Origin: an uncultured Elusimicrobiales bacterium | Lineage (GTDB): Bacteria > Elusimicrobiota > Elusimicrobia > Elusimicrobiales > Elusimicrobiaceae | Reading direction: 5' to 3' | NCBI GenBank assembly: GCA_934667625.1 | Contig: CAKUMH010000008.1 | Span: 1-64,000, forward strand | Length of the DNA stretch: 64,000 bases | Shown: piece by piece, positions 7,866 to 16,303 of the stretch | How positions within the stretch are numbered: the first letter of the stretch is position 1 | Layout: every line of letters starts with the position of its first letter | Made by a program: the position numbers and the translations under genes | Notes under the pieces: generated by a model | What the model saw: the letters and a program-made list of their open reading frames with translations, nothing else | Database searches by the model: none | Told to the model about the DNA's origin: nothing

Positions 7866-9446
7866 TTAATACAGGCGGAAGCGGCCCCAGTCCGTCTCCG
7901 GGAAGAAATCCCCCGCCGACGGATCCACATCCTCGCCGTTTACCGGCACGTTAAAGGTTTCCCGCACCACGGTGTTTACGCCGCTCTCGGAGCAGCCGCC
8001 GCCCGCGCAGTCTCCCCCGTCGTAACTGGCGGCGGATTTAATCCCCGCCAAGCAGCTTTTTTGCTGGGCAGGGTCGGTCAGTCTGGCGCACTTTTGCTTG
8101 GCGGATTGGCAATACGCGGCGTACTGGTCGTAGCGGTCCTGCAGGCGGTAGGTGGTGCAGCTGCCCTCGCGCCCCAGTTTAACGGCTACCCCACACTTGG
8201 ACACCAAAGCGGAATACCCTTTCTTTACCTGTTTGCACTGGTTTTGCAGCGCCACTAATTTAGCTGAGAAAGAGCCGTTCACATCCTCGCACGTTTTGGG
8301 AAAGGATCCCGCCAACCCGTTGATATTTTTCTGTGCCTCAGCTACTTGATCGGGAATGTTGTTGGATTGGATAACGGCCTCGCACTCCTTTTCGTGCTGG
8401 AGGCGGATTTTTACGTTTTCCATATTGGCCGTTACGTCTTCCTTCAAGAGCCCAATCCCCGTTCCGCCGGACATTTCAAAAACTTTTTGCGGCATTTCGG
8501 CCCCGTCAAACGCGGCGGTGGCCAACGTCTTTTTCAGCACCACGTTATCCACCCGGCGCGAGGCCATGCCCGTCAGCCAAGCATAATACAAATCGCGGCG
8601 GGCCTTGGTGTCTGCCACCTTGGACGACGCGCCAAAACTCCCCAGCATGCCGCTGGAATCCAACTTGTCGGCCAAGCCGTCTAACCCCGCATCGGCGCGG
8701 GTGGCCCGGTCCGCCAGGCGAAACAGCCAGTCGGTACGGCCGCTTGGGCCGCTGCCGGACACCGGCGTGTTGGCGGCGCGTTTAAGTAAATTTACGGAAT
8801 TAAAGCCGTCCTTGGTGTTGCGCGCCACGGCGGACGCATCCGTCCCAAAATACACCTCGCCAAGCACGGCCGAATTGGCCTGTGTGGCGGCGTGTTCATC
8901 GCCGGACAGGTACACATTCGGGTTTTTAGTGCCGTTGCCGGTATCTACCTGCACATGCGTTCCGGCCAGCAAATCGCCCTTTTGACCGTTTTTCGCCAGC
9001 ACGGCATTGACGGTGCGCAAATCTATCAGGCTGGATTGGTTCCCCCGTTCCAACCGCTGGCGGGCGGAGGCATAGCCGCCGTCCCTGCCAAAAATGCCAA
9101 CCTCATCCGCGGAAGGGTCCCCTTCTGCCGGGACGGAGCGGACCTGTTTGGCGTGTTCGTTCCACGTAAGCAGGGCCTTTAAAAAGGAGATATTTTCTGT
9201 TTCCTGGGAATCATACCCCATGGCCCAGGCCAGCTGACGCAAAAAAGGGATCTTTCCCACGGGCACCACACCCGTAACTGCCACCCCCAACAGGCAGACA
9301 GCCAGCACCGCCCACGCACGTTTGGAACGCACCCAAGGACGCACCCGTTTCCCGAGCTCCGGCCGGGGCGCTTGCCCGGGCTGAGGCTTGGAGGATAACT
9401 CCTTTTTGGGATCCACCTGTGCGGACGGGATGTTTTGTTCGTTCAT
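7866..9446 (-). CDS. Membrane-anchored Cys-rich protein of the Tad island, unknown family
   Basis: A 526-residue protein I cannot assign. A cytoplasmic N-terminus of about 45 residues (Pro/Lys-rich) precedes one membrane segment (AWAVLAVCLLGVAVTGVVPVG). The exported part follows. Its last 200 residues contain about 14 Cys, in a helical stretch (CEAVIQ..., CKQVKKGYSALVSKCG, YCQSAKQKCARL) ending in GGDCAGGGCSESG. The motif SGMLGSFGASSK resembles the LGSA motif of its neighbours. I use the ATG at 9446; an upstream TTG at 9461 lies inside a hairpin and is unlikely. It follows the 490-residue gene with a 54-bp gap that holds a GC-rich hairpin. Exported and disulphide-bonded is a likely reading; function is unknown. 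Confidence 0.75.
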   Translation of the reverse strand: MNEQNIPSAQVDPKKELSSKPQPGQAPRPELGKRVRPWVRSKRAWAVLAVCLLGVAVTGVVPVGKIPFLRQLAWAMGYDSQETENISFLKALLTWNEHAKQVRSVPAEGDPSADEVGIFGRDGGYASARQRLERGNQSSLIDLRTVNAVLAKNGQKGDLLAGTHVQVDTGNGTKNPNVYLSGDEHAATQANSAVLGEVYFGTDASAVARNTKDGFNSVNLLKRAANTPVSGSGPSGRTDWLFRLADRATRADAGLDGLADKLDSSGMLGSFGASSKVADTKARRDLYYAWLTGMASRRVDNVVLKKTLATAAFDGAEMPQKVFEMSGGTGIGLLKEDVTANMENVKIRLQHEKECEAVIQSNNIPDQVAEAQKNINGLAGSFPKTCEDVNGSFSAKLVALQNQCKQVKKGYSALVSKCGVAVKLGREGSCTTYRLQDRYDQYAAYCQSAKQKCARLTDPAQQKSCLAGIKSAASYDGGDCAGGGCSESGVNTVVRETFNVPVNGEDVDPSAGDFFPETDWGRFRLY

Positions 9447-9458
9447 ATAAAAAATCCA

Positions 9459-9487
9459 CAAGGGCGGAGATTTTCCCCCGCCCTTGG
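9459..9487 (-). promoter_or_regulatory. Hairpin between the 490- and 526-residue genes
   Basis: CAAGGGCGG and CCGCCCTTG form a perfect 9-bp GC-rich stem just upstream of the next start codon. On the minus strand it is followed by GTGGATTTTTTAT, a T-run set slightly too far from the stem for a classical terminator. It could be a partial terminator (attenuator) or an mRNA-processing/stability hairpin that lowers expression of the downstream gene. Confidence 0.5.
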
Positions 9488-9500
9488 TTTAGTAAGGAAT

Positions 9501-10973
9501 TTAAGGTTTTTTAGTATCGTTAAACGCCTTCATTACTTCTTTTTGGGCAATGCCCATACCAGTAGTCTTGGCTAAATCCTTTCCGGCATTTAAAACACTC
9601 TTTTTCATACCCGGCATAATCTTGGTAAAAAATTTATGTAACGGGCACTTGTCTCCTTTCAACGCGGCCCAAGCCGTCAAGCCCAAACAGGCAAGGGCAA
9701 CGCCGCCAACCACTCCGGAAAAAGTGGACACGAACCCGCCCGAATACGTGTCTGCATACTCCGAGGCCTTCCAAATCAGCACCGACGCCACAGCAGCCGC
9801 CGCGGCCAAAATAGCGAGCCCAGCGACAATTTTCCAAGCGCCCACAGGATTTGTAATCTTCCCCGCCCGGATGAGCCCGTACCCAAACGGAATAGCTAAC
9901 GCCGTGGCGGCCACCGTGCTCAACAGCAGCCAAAGGAGCGTCCGGCGGGCCTTTTGGCGGGCTTTTTCTTTTTCATCCTGCTTGTTGCCCCAGTCTCTGA
10001 TTTTGTTGGCGTTTTTTACTTCCGCCTTTTGGAAATCAGCCGAGCCCACTTCTTCGCCGTTCACATCTCCAAGCACACTCAATCCGCCCGAATTTTGGGT
10101 GCTGGCCAAAAACGCGCGGGACCCTTCGTTAGCGGAACGGTTGACGTTACGCGCCGCATCCGCGGAGCGTTTGGAAATATCCTTTAAATCGTTGGCCTCA
10201 CGGCCGGCACGGCTGGCCTTCCCGGCGCGGGATTGACGGTCCCCCGCGCCAAAGGAAGAGGAACCCCGTTGCGCGGCAGCACCGTTTTGCAACGCCGCCA
10301 CGGCAGTGGACGAACCGGGCATAGCGCCCGAAAGCTGATAACCGTCCCCGGAAGAGGCCAAACCGCCCTTACCGGACGGAGCGTTAGACCTGCCCATGGA
10401 ACCCGCCGCCGCATTAAAGGCACTTCCCGAGGCGCGGGCCATAGAGGCCGTGCCCAAGGTGTTGGTTTGCGTGCGGCCCTGTGCGGCATTCGCCACGGAC
10501 GAGGCACTCACGTTCGGGCCTGCGGCACCACGCGCGGACCCCAGGGGGCCCGACTGCACGGCACTATTTCCGCCCATGCCTAAACCGTCAGAAGCGCCCG
10601 TTTCCGCCGCGGCACCAACGCTTTGCAAGTTTTTGTCTAAATTGTTCAGGCTGTCCAGCCCAAAATCATTTGCCGCGCCGGAAGCCCCTTCCAAACGAGC
10701 ACGGTCCGCCTCGTTGGCAATTTGGCCCAGGGAATCGTAAACCTGGGTAGAGGTCAGCTGGCCGTCTTTGCGCTGCAAGCCCTCGTAAGCCGAGGAGCTG
10801 GCAACGGAAGAAAGCGAACGTACCCCCAGTTTTTGTTTGGGTTGCGCGTCCGGCATGTTCATCACAATACCCGTAACCAAACCGCCCGCCACCAGCACGC
10901 CTGCCGAGGTGTTGAACAGGTTCAGCCGAATTTTGCCCGATACACTCTTAAAGTATGTTAAGATATTTTTCAT
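9501..10973 (-). CDS. RAFLAST-motif membrane protein 1 of the Tad island, unknown family
   Basis: A 490-residue protein with no family I recognise. It has an N-terminal membrane segment (residues about 20-40), then some 260 residues rich in Ser, Ala, Gly and Asn with the motif TLGTASMARASGSAFN. A conserved block follows near 270-310 (RSADAARNVNRSANEGSRAF, then LAST..SGGLSVLGD). A charged linker leads to three membrane segments (LLWLLLSTVAATALAIPFGY; VAGLAILAAAAAVASVLIW; FSGVVGGVALACLGLTAW) and a short Lys-rich tail. The 572-residue neighbour has the same layout and the same conserved block, so the two are diverged tandem paralogues. A good AAGGAG site precedes the ATG. Membrane topology is clear; function is not. 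Confidence 0.8.
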   Translation of the reverse strand: MKNILTYFKSVSGKIRLNLFNTSAGVLVAGGLVTGIVMNMPDAQPKQKLGVRSLSSVASSSAYEGLQRKDGQLTSTQVYDSLGQIANEADRARLEGASGAANDFGLDSLNNLDKNLQSVGAAAETGASDGLGMGGNSAVQSGPLGSARGAAGPNVSASSVANAAQGRTQTNTLGTASMARASGSAFNAAAGSMGRSNAPSGKGGLASSGDGYQLSGAMPGSSTAVAALQNGAAAQRGSSSFGAGDRQSRAGKASRAGREANDLKDISKRSADAARNVNRSANEGSRAFLASTQNSGGLSVLGDVNGEEVGSADFQKAEVKNANKIRDWGNKQDEKEKARQKARRTLLWLLLSTVAATALAIPFGYGLIRAGKITNPVGAWKIVAGLAILAAAAAVASVLIWKASEYADTYSGGFVSTFSGVVGGVALACLGLTAWAALKGDKCPLHKFFTKIMPGMKKSVLNAGKDLAKTTGMGIAQKEVMKAFNDTKKP

Positions 10974-10982
10974 AAATTCTCC

Positions 10983-11255
10983 TTACCTGCCTAATGCGTC
11001 CACCGCGTTACGCACGCCGGACGGAGTTGCTTGCCGCTGCTGCACCGCACGGCGTAAGTCGGCCTCGCGGCGCAGGAGTTCCCGGCGCTGTTGTGCGGCC
11101 TGTTGTTGGGCCTTTACGGCCGCCTCCAGGCGGTTGCCTTCCAGCACCAATGCAATGCCCCACCACACCCACGCCGCCACTAACAGCAGGGCGACGATGC
11201 GGTACACCGCATTTTTTTTACTCCAGGGTAAAATAACCAAATTTCCAATTTGCAT
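10983..11255 (-). CDS. Small membrane/coiled-coil protein of the Tad island
   Basis: A 90-residue protein with one membrane segment (VYRIVALLLVAAWVWWGIALVL, residues about 17-38) and a charged helical tail rich in Gln, Arg and Ala that should form a coiled coil. It has no Cys. The gene lies between the paralogous 572- and 490-residue genes with short spacing and no strong ribosome site of its own. The layout resembles small accessory proteins of pilus inner-membrane platforms, but no family is recognised. Confidence 0.65.
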   Translation of the reverse strand: MQIGNLVILPWSKKNAVYRIVALLLVAAWVWWGIALVLEGNRLEAAVKAQQQAAQQRRELLRREADLRRAVQQRQATPSGVRNAVDALGR

Positions 11256-11298
11256 AAGGGATCCCGTATTGCAACTTGAGCTATTGATTACTCAAATA

Positions 11299-13017
11299 TC
11301 ACAATAGCCCTCCAAGGAACGCTCCACCAGCAGCACTACCAAGCATCCAAAGTGCAGCGGTCCCAGCGCTCATAGCAGTAGTTGCCGCAGTGGTAGTAGT
11401 AACGGCTCCGGCTCCACCAGCGGCGGCTCCGGCTCCACCAGCAGCAGCTCCGGCTCCACCACCAGCGGCTCCAGCACCAGCAGCACCTGCTCCGCCACCA
11501 GCGGCTCCTGCGCCGCCAGCAGCGCCGCCACCAGCAGCAGCTCCACCACCAGCGGCTCCTGCGCCACCAGTAGCGCCGCCACCAGCAGTAGCGCCCCCTT
11601 TTCCACCAATACCAAAAATTTTGGCCACCTTTTGGTAGAAGGTCTTAAATGCATCGGCAAAGTGAAAGGATGCCCACACCCCACCAATCAAAATAGGAAG
11701 GACTATCATGAAGGTTGTGGATAAACCACTTTTACCCCAGTGACTAGCATAGTTCAACGCTTTTATAAAACCAATAGCAAGAACTCCAATCGCCAAACAA
11801 GCCATTACCAAGCCCAAATTGATGCCAAAAATGGTGATGTTTTTTAGGAATGGAATTGCAATCATTGCAGCAACGGCAGTTCCCAACGCGGCCCAAAACC
11901 ATCTTTGCATAGAAAGACGGTCTTTGTGGCGATCGGCCTCCTGATTGGCCACTGCTTCCATAGCTCCCCGAATACGCCCCGAGCTGACGTTATAATCCGA
12001 ATTAAAATCTTTAGAGCCCTGGCCTTCGCCCAGGACCACAGAGTCCCCGGTGACGCTCACCCCGCCCGAAATTTTGGTGCTGGCCAAAAAGGCGCGGGCG
12101 CCTTCGTTTGTGGAGCGGTGCTTATTTAAAGCCGCGTCTGCAGAGCGTTTGCGGATAAATTCCAAGTCCCCGGCCGCTTTGGAATGGCGCTGATCGGCAA
12201 TTACCGCGTTGCGGCTGCCGCCCAGTCCGTCTTCCTTGCCAAAAGAGGCTTGACCGCGCATACGCATGCCCTCGGTCATCCCCATGGCCTGCTGCTGCGC
12301 TCGGGCAATCACGTCCCCGGCCTGCGCCATAGCGGCGGCTTGGCCTTTGCCGTCAGCCGCGCCACCCGCTTGGCCCTGAATGGCAAAAGTGGAATTAAAG
12401 GCACTGCCATTTCCACCGGAAAGGCTTTGTTTGGCGGCAGAAGAACCCCAATCCTTGGACGCACTGGCCAAGGTGGGCACGGCACCTTCGGGCTTTTGGC
12501 CCGCTTGTGCGGCGGCCCCCTGCGCCTGCGACTGCACACGGGACAGGGCATCCGTCACACCCGCCATAGAGCGCTGGACCATAGCCATTGGGTTGTTTTC
12601 CTCTCTGGCTGCATTGGAACCCATACCCAAGCCTTCGCTGCTGCCCATTTGGTAGGCCGCCATGGCAGGCTCTGCCGTGCTAGACGGCAAGGTGACGGAA
12701 TCGTCGTACTCGTCGGCGCGTTTTTGGGCGGCGGAGAGTCTTTCCGTCATTTCAATGGCCTTGGAGGATTTGGCCTGAAAGGCGGATTTCACTTCGCCAT
12801 TAGCATCGTACGAGCCGCCGGCCGTACCGGCGACGTAAACCACCTCGCCGGGGTCATACGACTGCGGCGAAAAAGCGGTATTATCGGCAGGGGCACCCAA
12901 AAATTGCCACGCGGCAATCCCGGCTACGCCCACCGCGGCCGAAAGCCCCACCGCCTGCATAGCGGAGAGGGCCATTTTTCCGGCCCGGCTTTTGATGATC
13001 CAATGAAAGATTTTCAT
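11299..13017 (-). CDS. RAFLAST-motif membrane protein 2 with Gly/Ala repeat, unknown family
   Basis: A 572-residue protein, paralogous to the 490-residue neighbour. It has an N-terminal membrane segment (residues about 17-36), a Gln/Ala/Gly/Ser-rich stretch with GSAFNSTF, the conserved block KRSADAALNKHRSTNEGARA followed by FLAST..SGGVSVTGD, and then three membrane segments (about residues 370-455). From about residue 473 to 540 it is almost pure Gly and Ala, encoded by an imperfect DNA repeat at 11401-11600, before a Thr/Ala hydrophobic end (LWMLGSAAGGAFLGGLL). A strong AGGAGG site precedes the ATG. The GC content drops in the membrane part relative to the N-terminal half. Function is unknown; the repeat could be a flexible or aggregating surface segment. 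Confidence 0.8.
   Translation of the reverse strand: MKIFHWIIKSRAGKMALSAMQAVGLSAAVGVAGIAAWQFLGAPADNTAFSPQSYDPGEVVYVAGTAGGSYDANGEVKSAFQAKSSKAIEMTERLSAAQKRADEYDDSVTLPSSTAEPAMAAYQMGSSEGLGMGSNAAREENNPMAMVQRSMAGVTDALSRVQSQAQGAAAQAGQKPEGAVPTLASASKDWGSSAAKQSLSGGNGSAFNSTFAIQGQAGGAADGKGQAAAMAQAGDVIARAQQQAMGMTEGMRMRGQASFGKEDGLGGSRNAVIADQRHSKAAGDLEFIRKRSADAALNKHRSTNEGARAFLASTKISGGVSVTGDSVVLGEGQGSKDFNSDYNVSSGRIRGAMEAVANQEADRHKDRLSMQRWFWAALGTAVAAMIAIPFLKNITIFGINLGLVMACLAIGVLAIGFIKALNYASHWGKSGLSTTFMIVLPILIGGVWASFHFADAFKTFYQKVAKIFGIGGKGGATAGGGATGGAGAAGGGAAAGGGAAGGAGAAGGGAGAAGAGAAGGGAGAAAGGAGAAAGGAGAVTTTTAATTAMSAGTAALWMLGSAAGGAFLGGLL
11401..11600 (-). repeat. Imperfect tandem repeat encoding a Gly/Ala tract
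   Basis: About 200 bp built from variants of GCTCCACCAGCAGC and GCTCCGGCTCCACCA (plus strand), encoding some 65 residues of mainly Gly and Ala near the end of the 572-residue protein. The unit length varies by triplets, so the frame is kept. Such repeats are prone to copy-number change by slippage; that is inference. Confidence 0.8.
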
Positions 13018-13074
13018 AAATTCCTCCTAAAATTTACTTGTCCGTTCCTCATTTTCAAGGGCACTTAACTACCC

Positions 13075-14514
13075 TTATTTATTCGCTTTACAATAGCAAG
13101 ATTTCGTCGTCCCCCCAGAATAAACACTGGTGTCACACGTGTAAGTAGTATCTTTCGGGCAATTCATCGCAGAGTTATCATTGTTGTTGCCAAAAACCCC
13201 ACGAGCACCATAGGCTTCTCTGTTTATTTCCCGGTGTCTGAGGCCCAAGGTTTGAACTGATTCCGTTCCATTTTCACCCGTAGAACGGGAGACAATAAAT
13301 TCATCCTTGTGGGCCTTCATATTTGATTTTAAATTAATGGAGTTTCCACTAGCATAGGTACCAAAATCTTGCCCTGATTTCTGCCAAGCCTTTAGTTCTA
13401 TACCACGGCCATCCCCGCCCAACATAAAATCCATATTACGCCTTTGATCAGGCGTTAATGTGTCAGTAGGCTTTAACCCCGTGTACTTAGCCACTTCCGC
13501 ACTATTAAAAGCGCTCCGGTCCGAATATGCATCCATAGAGGCAAAAAGAGAATCAACACCCTTATCAATCATTTTGCCCATGCTATTCATGGCCATATTC
13601 ACTAACCCACTCAAAAGCTGTTCCATTAAGCGGTCCCCTAAGCTCTGTTTTTCTTCTTCCTTCTTTTTTTCTGCCTGCTTGGCCTTTTCGGACACTTTAT
13701 CGCCCAAGTTGCTTAAATCGGCCGACGTTACGGGGGCATTGGTATCCAGCGCCAAACCGCCCGTTTTACTCAAATCCACGCCCGAATCCGTAAACGCCTC
13801 ACTGCCCGTAATGCGTCCGCCCATTAAGGCGCGTTTGGCATTAGCGGACTTGCCGTCCCGCAGTCCCGCCGCCGCACGGCTGGTTTGCGCAAACTGTGCC
13901 AGCGCGCGCTTGGCGTCTTGGTTCTTTAACTGCGTGGTGGGAATTTCGGACCCTTTATCCTGGCTTTTATACGGAGAAAAGTCCCCCCGCGGAGCCCCCC
14001 AGGTGGCGCTCACGCCACTGCCGCCGGAATGGCCCATGCTGGCGCTGCCCAACTGCCCCACTTGCGTGGGCGTACCGGCCCCACCGCGGCCGCCACTGTA
14101 TCCACCGCGGCCGCCATATCCATGGCTGGTAGCGGCAGAGGAATCCGCCCCGCTCTGTGCCTCCTTGGCACCGTCTTCGGCGGCTTTTTCCTCGGCTTGT
14201 TTGGCGTCCTCCTCCTGGCGTTCCTTCTTTTCCGAGGAAGAATAAAGCAAGGAAGCACTGTTGCCCTGCATGTCTGGGTATTTGGAGGCCAACAGGTATT
14301 CCTCAGCCTCGTCGTTTACAAAGGGCATTTGGGCCAAATCGTACCCGCGGGTGTTCATCCCGTCAAAAGAGGTTTCCTCTGCATCGCCCATAAACGAGGC
14401 CAGCGTCAAAAGAGCAATAAACAACGCCACCACAATACCCCCAATGGTATAGGCTTGCTTTTTGTTCATCTTCTGCATTTTTTGAAAAACGTTACCCGGT
14501 TTTAACTTAAACAT
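13075..14514 (-). CDS. Membrane-anchored protein with LGSASM motif, unknown family
   Basis: A 479-residue protein I cannot assign. The start ATG at 14514 has AGAGG 6 nt upstream; a TTG two codons earlier is unlikely. A short basic N-terminus precedes one membrane segment (AYTIGGIVVALFIALLTLASF). An acidic/charged stretch follows, then a Gly/Ser-rich part with QLGSASMGHSGGSG, which matches the motif in the 1215- and 490-residue proteins. The rest holds AKRALAQFAQTSRAAAGL and a long Lys/Glu helix, and ends in a Cys cluster (NCPKDTTYTC, KSCYCKANK). It is the first gene after the strong promoter at 14610-14638, so it probably heads the unknown set. The 3' third is visibly less GC-rich than the middle. 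Confidence 0.78.
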   Translation of the reverse strand: MFKLKPGNVFQKMQKMNKKQAYTIGGIVVALFIALLTLASFMGDAEETSFDGMNTRGYDLAQMPFVNDEAEEYLLASKYPDMQGNSASLLYSSSEKKERQEEDAKQAEEKAAEDGAKEAQSGADSSAATSHGYGGRGGYSGGRGGAGTPTQVGQLGSASMGHSGGSGVSATWGAPRGDFSPYKSQDKGSEIPTTQLKNQDAKRALAQFAQTSRAAAGLRDGKSANAKRALMGGRITGSEAFTDSGVDLSKTGGLALDTNAPVTSADLSNLGDKVSEKAKQAEKKKEEEKQSLGDRLMEQLLSGLVNMAMNSMGKMIDKGVDSLFASMDAYSDRSAFNSAEVAKYTGLKPTDTLTPDQRRNMDFMLGGDGRGIELKAWQKSGQDFGTYASGNSINLKSNMKAHKDEFIVSRSTGENGTESVQTLGLRHREINREAYGARGVFGNNNDNSAMNCPKDTTYTCDTSVYSGGTTKSCYCKANK

Positions 14515-14609
14515 ATCCAACCTCTTACATAATAATAAAAACTACTCTTGTTGACCCGCACCCCACAGGGGTACGCTCAAACACAGAGTTCTCATCGCTT
14601 GCTACTTTT

Positions 14610-14638
14610 AGTATAGGTAGAAAAAGCCCCTTTGTCAA
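14610..14638 (-). promoter_or_regulatory. Consensus sigma70 promoter of the unknown-protein set
   Basis: On the minus strand a perfect TTGACA (14633-14638), a 17-bp spacer and TATACT (14610-14615) make a near-consensus promoter, lying just downstream of the TadE-like gene. The leader is about 90 nt and includes a small CACCCC/GGGGT hairpin near 14561-14573. It should drive the 479-, 572-, 90- and 490-residue genes. Confidence 0.85.
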
Positions 14639-14648
14639 GAGGATTTTT

Positions 14649-15197
14649 CTAGTTGGCCGCCTCCGGCCGCTGGTAGGGCGCGGGGCGTTCGTTATGGCCG
14701 ATATACTTGATTACCTTCACCTCGCCGCCGGTCTCGCACAGGTAGTTATACCCACGCACGCACATTTCGTCCTGCTGGCAGACGTGGTCCCGGTCGTACT
14801 TGCACAAAAAGCGAATGCGCGGCGGACGCGTGCGGGCAATCAGTTCCACCTTGGTCCAGGTGCCGGAGGTGTCGTACTTGATTTTTAAATCGTTTAAACT
14901 TAAAAATTTGCGCATGCCGGGGTTGTCAAAACCCAGGTAGTTTTCCACCTTTTTTTGAATGTCCTTTTGCAGGTAGCGGCGGTCCCAGGTGTTTCTGTAA
15001 TAGTCGGTCTCGTGCGACTGCAGCTGATAGCGCCGCCCCACATAGTAACCGGCAATTTCCATTTTTTGGCTCAAAATCAGCAAACCGAAAATTTTGATAA
15101 TAAACAAAATAAAAATGACCAAAAGCGGAAACAGCAGCACCACCTCGGTCGTGGCCTGCCCTCTGGACGAATGAAAAGGAAAAAATAAATTCCGCAT
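14649..15197 (-). CDS. TadE-like pseudopilin
   Basis: A 182-residue protein with the class III prepilin signature near residue 13: G followed by QATTEVVLLFP, with Glu at position 5 after the cleavable Gly, then a hydrophobic helix (VVLLFPLLVIFILFIIKIFGLLIL). This is the TadE type of minor pilin, which is cut by the prepilin peptidase and needed for Flp pilus assembly. The C-terminal 130 residues contain four Cys (FLCKYDRDHVCQQDEMC, YLC). It starts directly after the TadG-like gene and ends about 10 bp before the strong promoter at 14610-14638. The second TadE-like gene of the island is at 30532. Confidence 0.75.
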   Translation of the reverse strand: MRNLFFPFHSSRGQATTEVVLLFPLLVIFILFIIKIFGLLILSQKMEIAGYYVGRRYQLQSHETDYYRNTWDRRYLQKDIQKKVENYLGFDNPGMRKFLSLNDLKIKYDTSGTWTKVELIARTRPPRIRFLCKYDRDHVCQQDEMCVRGYNYLCETGGEVKVIKYIGHNERPAPYQRPEAAN

Positions 15198-15198
15198 A

Positions 15199-16299
15199 CT
15201 AAGGATCCAAAGTAATGTTGTATTTGGGCAGCGGGTTGGGCCACACGCAGTTATTGTTGCCGCGCGGGCAGGACAGCGTGACCGTGGTGTGCACGTACGG
15301 CTTATACTTCTGCTCCAAATTGATATTAAAATAGTTCCGCGGCAGCTTAAAGGGCTGCTTTAATTTAATTCCGCGGCTCAAGGGGCGCAATTTACTCACA
15401 GAGGAATTGCTTAAATGCGCAAACTGGAAAAGCGGCGGCAAATTTAATTCGGACATGGACAAATCCAGCTCGTAAGCTCCACCGTGCGAACCGGAACGCT
15501 CACTTTCCGTAAAGTAAAAGCGTGCCTTTTCCAGCTTGACGGGAACCATTTTTAAGGTTAAAAACTGCCGCAGCTGCGCCGCACTCTGCCGCCCGCATTC
15601 CGATTTTTTGCAATCGTTGCTGTTTAAGTAATAGGCCTCACGGAACATGAGGGCGTTTTTGTTCACCTGTTCGTATGTATAAGTCTGGGAGTCATAAATA
15701 CTGCCCACGCGCACGAAAGTTTCCAAATAGTTTTGAATGACGGGAATTAACAACCCACGCGCCGGCAGGTAGTGCGTTTCGGCGATTTCCTTGCTCATCA
15801 CAGGCACCGGATCGGCCCCCGGGCTCTTGGGGAATTCCTTCTCCCAATCCGCGCGGGAGTATTCTTTGTTGGACGGGTCATAATGCACCCCCCAGTCCAC
15901 CGATTCTGCCCTAGGCGGGCGGTTGATACCCGTCTTATAATCGGGCCCAATGCTAGGCACCCCACCGCCGTGGTAGAACAATTCAAAAATAGACACGGGC
16001 TGCTCGCCGGGTTTGGGCGTCAGGTTTTGGTCCTGGTACATTTGCAGCAGCACGCGGTATGGGAGCGGCCCGTTAAGCAGGGCCACGGAGTTCAAATAGG
16101 TGCTGGTGGCGGACATTTGGGAGTAGGCCGCATTGTCCAGCGCAAACTGCTGGCGCACCTTGCTCATGGATACCTTGGCCGTTTCAAACAGCAGGTAGAT
16201 AACCAAAATAAAAATAGGTACAAGCATCACCGCAGGCAGCAAAATCTGCGCCCGTTTTTCCTTGAGTTTTCCGACGGCTTTGCCAAGCACCCGCACCAT
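15199..16299 (-). CDS. TadG-like pilus-associated protein
   Basis: A 366-residue protein with an N-terminal hydrophobic helix (ILLPAVMLVPIFILVIYLLF, residues about 19-38) following a basic stretch, as in TadG/TadE-related pseudopilins. The Glu at position 5 is missing (AQILLPAV in place of GQxxxEx), so it may be anchored and not cut. The exported part follows with VSMSKVRQQFALDNAAYSQM, which is typical of the region after the TadG/TadF helix. Two Cys pairs are present (DCKKSEC; SCPRGNNNC). It lies between a small Flp pilin and TadE-like protein with almost no spacing. The TadG assignment rests on layout, position and the helix, so it is moderate. Confidence 0.6.
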   Translation of the reverse strand: MVRVLGKAVGKLKEKRAQILLPAVMLVPIFILVIYLLFETAKVSMSKVRQQFALDNAAYSQMSATSTYLNSVALLNGPLPYRVLLQMYQDQNLTPKPGEQPVSIFELFYHGGGVPSIGPDYKTGINRPPRAESVDWGVHYDPSNKEYSRADWEKEFPKSPGADPVPVMSKEIAETHYLPARGLLIPVIQNYLETFVRVGSIYDSQTYTYEQVNKNALMFREAYYLNSNDCKKSECGRQSAAQLRQFLTLKMVPVKLEKARFYFTESERSGSHGGAYELDLSMSELNLPPLFQFAHLSNSSVSKLRPLSRGIKLKQPFKLPRNYFNINLEQKYKPYVHTTVTLSCPRGNNNCVWPNPLPKYNITLDP

Positions 16300-16303
16300 G
16301 TTT

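Noticed and set aside
11370..11687. Leu/Val- and Pro-rich frames across the Gly/Ala repeat
   Set aside because: These are other-frame readings of a GC-rich repeat. The frame of the 572-residue protein has the ribosome site, membrane segments and paralogue match.
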